A stretch of 64,000 bases of DNA, taken from contig JBBMNZ010000052.1 in assembly GCA_037954325.1 (NCBI GenBank), positions 372,001-436,000 on the forward strand, given 5' to 3'. Below, piece by piece: positions 63,736 through 64,000 of this stretch. The notes under the pieces were generated by a model that saw nothing but the letters and a program-made list of their open reading frames with translations, was not told where the DNA came from and did not search any database. Source of the stretch: Fistularia commersonii (Eukaryota; Chordata; Actinopteri; Syngnathiformes; Fistulariidae). The translations under genes and the position numbers were made by a program. The stretch's first letter is position 1. Every line of letters starts with the position of its first letter.

Positions 63736-64000
63736 AACTTATAGCTGGATTACACTGAATTTGATATATTGTGCAGAATCATGTCCTATACAACATATAT
63801 CAACAGCAAAAACCAGCATATTGAAATTCATTAGTTATTTCAACTCCAACTCAAAAACGCTTCAACTCGGTGAGATGAGCAGTTTTCGAACGAATGGCTA
63901 TATCTTTTGATCTTGTCGCTGGATTACACTGAATTTGACATATATTGTACAGAATCATGTCCTATACAACATATATCAACAGCAGAAAAAGGCTTGGTGA
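63736..64000. repeat. Right-edge monomers similar to 39,096-39,360
   Basis: After the short anchor GAATTTGATATATTGTGCAG at 63,757 the sequence follows 39,117 onward at an offset of 24,640 bp (140 x 176), including TTATTTCAACTCC and GATGAGCAGTTTTCGAACG. The array continues past the window edge. Confidence 0.8.

Larger units (their letters stand above)
1..64000. repeat. Head-to-tail array of ~176 bp satellite monomers filling the window
   Basis: The words TTGACATAT, GGATTACACTGAA, AACAACATAT, TTAGTTATTTCC and AATGGCTATATC recur in fixed order every 173-177 bp from the first base to the last. Anchor starts at 101, 278, 455, 630, 806, 981, 1157, 1333, 1509, 1682 and 1858 give the spacing. All monomers point the same way and none is interrupted by unrelated DNA. 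The monomer is about 35% G+C by hand count of a consensus. A period of 176 is not a multiple of 3, so each monomer shifts the reading frame and long ORFs are excluded. Long, homogeneous arrays of this size with HOR structure are typical of eukaryotic centromeric satellites; that placement is inference, as nothing here proves CENH3 occupancy. Confidence 0.98.

Noticed and set aside
1..64000. CRISPR array
   Set aside because: The repeats are contiguous 176 bp monomers that vary along their length, with no short identical repeats separated by unique spacers.
1..64000. Naming a known centromeric satellite family or species
   Set aside because: Monomer length and composition fit many plant satellites, but I could not match the sequence with confidence to a named family from memory.

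Overview
The whole 64 kb window is one uninterrupted tandem satellite array. I see no protein-coding gene, RNA gene, transposon or non-repetitive sequence. The basic unit is an A+T-rich monomer of about 176 bp: successive copies of the anchor word TTGACATAT start at 101, 278, 455, 630, 806, 981 and 1157. A hand-built consensus is about 35% G+C. Roughly 364 monomers fill the window, all in the same head-to-tail orientation. This organisation points to a eukaryotic centromeric or other heterochromatic satellite. A plant is plausible because 160-185 bp centromeric satellites are common there, but the sequence alone does not identify the species and I do not recognise the family by name.

Adjacent monomers differ noticeably, but multi-monomer blocks recur almost identically, which is higher-order repeat (HOR) structure. 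Left to right: 1-460 is the tail of an HOR called V here. 460-1,590 is a run of divergent monomers. 1,850-6,647 is a tandem pair of 2,399 bp units (P1, P2), each with an unusual 112 bp truncated monomer. 5,823-12,857 is a tandem pair of 3,518 bp, 20-monomer units (Q1, Q2). 12,050-15,882 is a partial 22-monomer R unit holding an internal 7-monomer (1,229 bp) duplication called D. 15,883-18,180 is a mosaic of P and D pieces. 18,180-22,092 is a further Q copy. 21,306-31,679 holds three R units in tandem (3,867, 3,869 and 2,638 bp, the last lacking one D copy). 31,680-38,718 holds a copied segment (E) and a 9-monomer 1,581 bp unit present three times (S1-S3). 38,719-40,728 is a mosaic of divergent monomers and diverged R-like ones. 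40,729-57,452 holds V-type units of 42, 12 and 41 monomers. 55,104-60,045 is a 14-monomer tandem duplication (W1, W2). 60,045-62,950 is a divergent transition zone, and from 62,951 R-type monomers return.

Blocks overlap in the list because each crossover re-uses part of the preceding block. The pattern is what repeated out-of-register crossover and gene conversion would produce, and several breakpoints can be bracketed to tens of bases. The first ~1.8 kb and the segment 59,439-61,265 are similar at a constant offset of about 59.44 kb, which suggests that V and R domains alternate on a larger scale. Block boundaries and copy relations come from reading shared variants by eye. Exact percent identities need an alignment. 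I found no undescribed gene system; the interest lies in the array's architecture and its recombination footprints.
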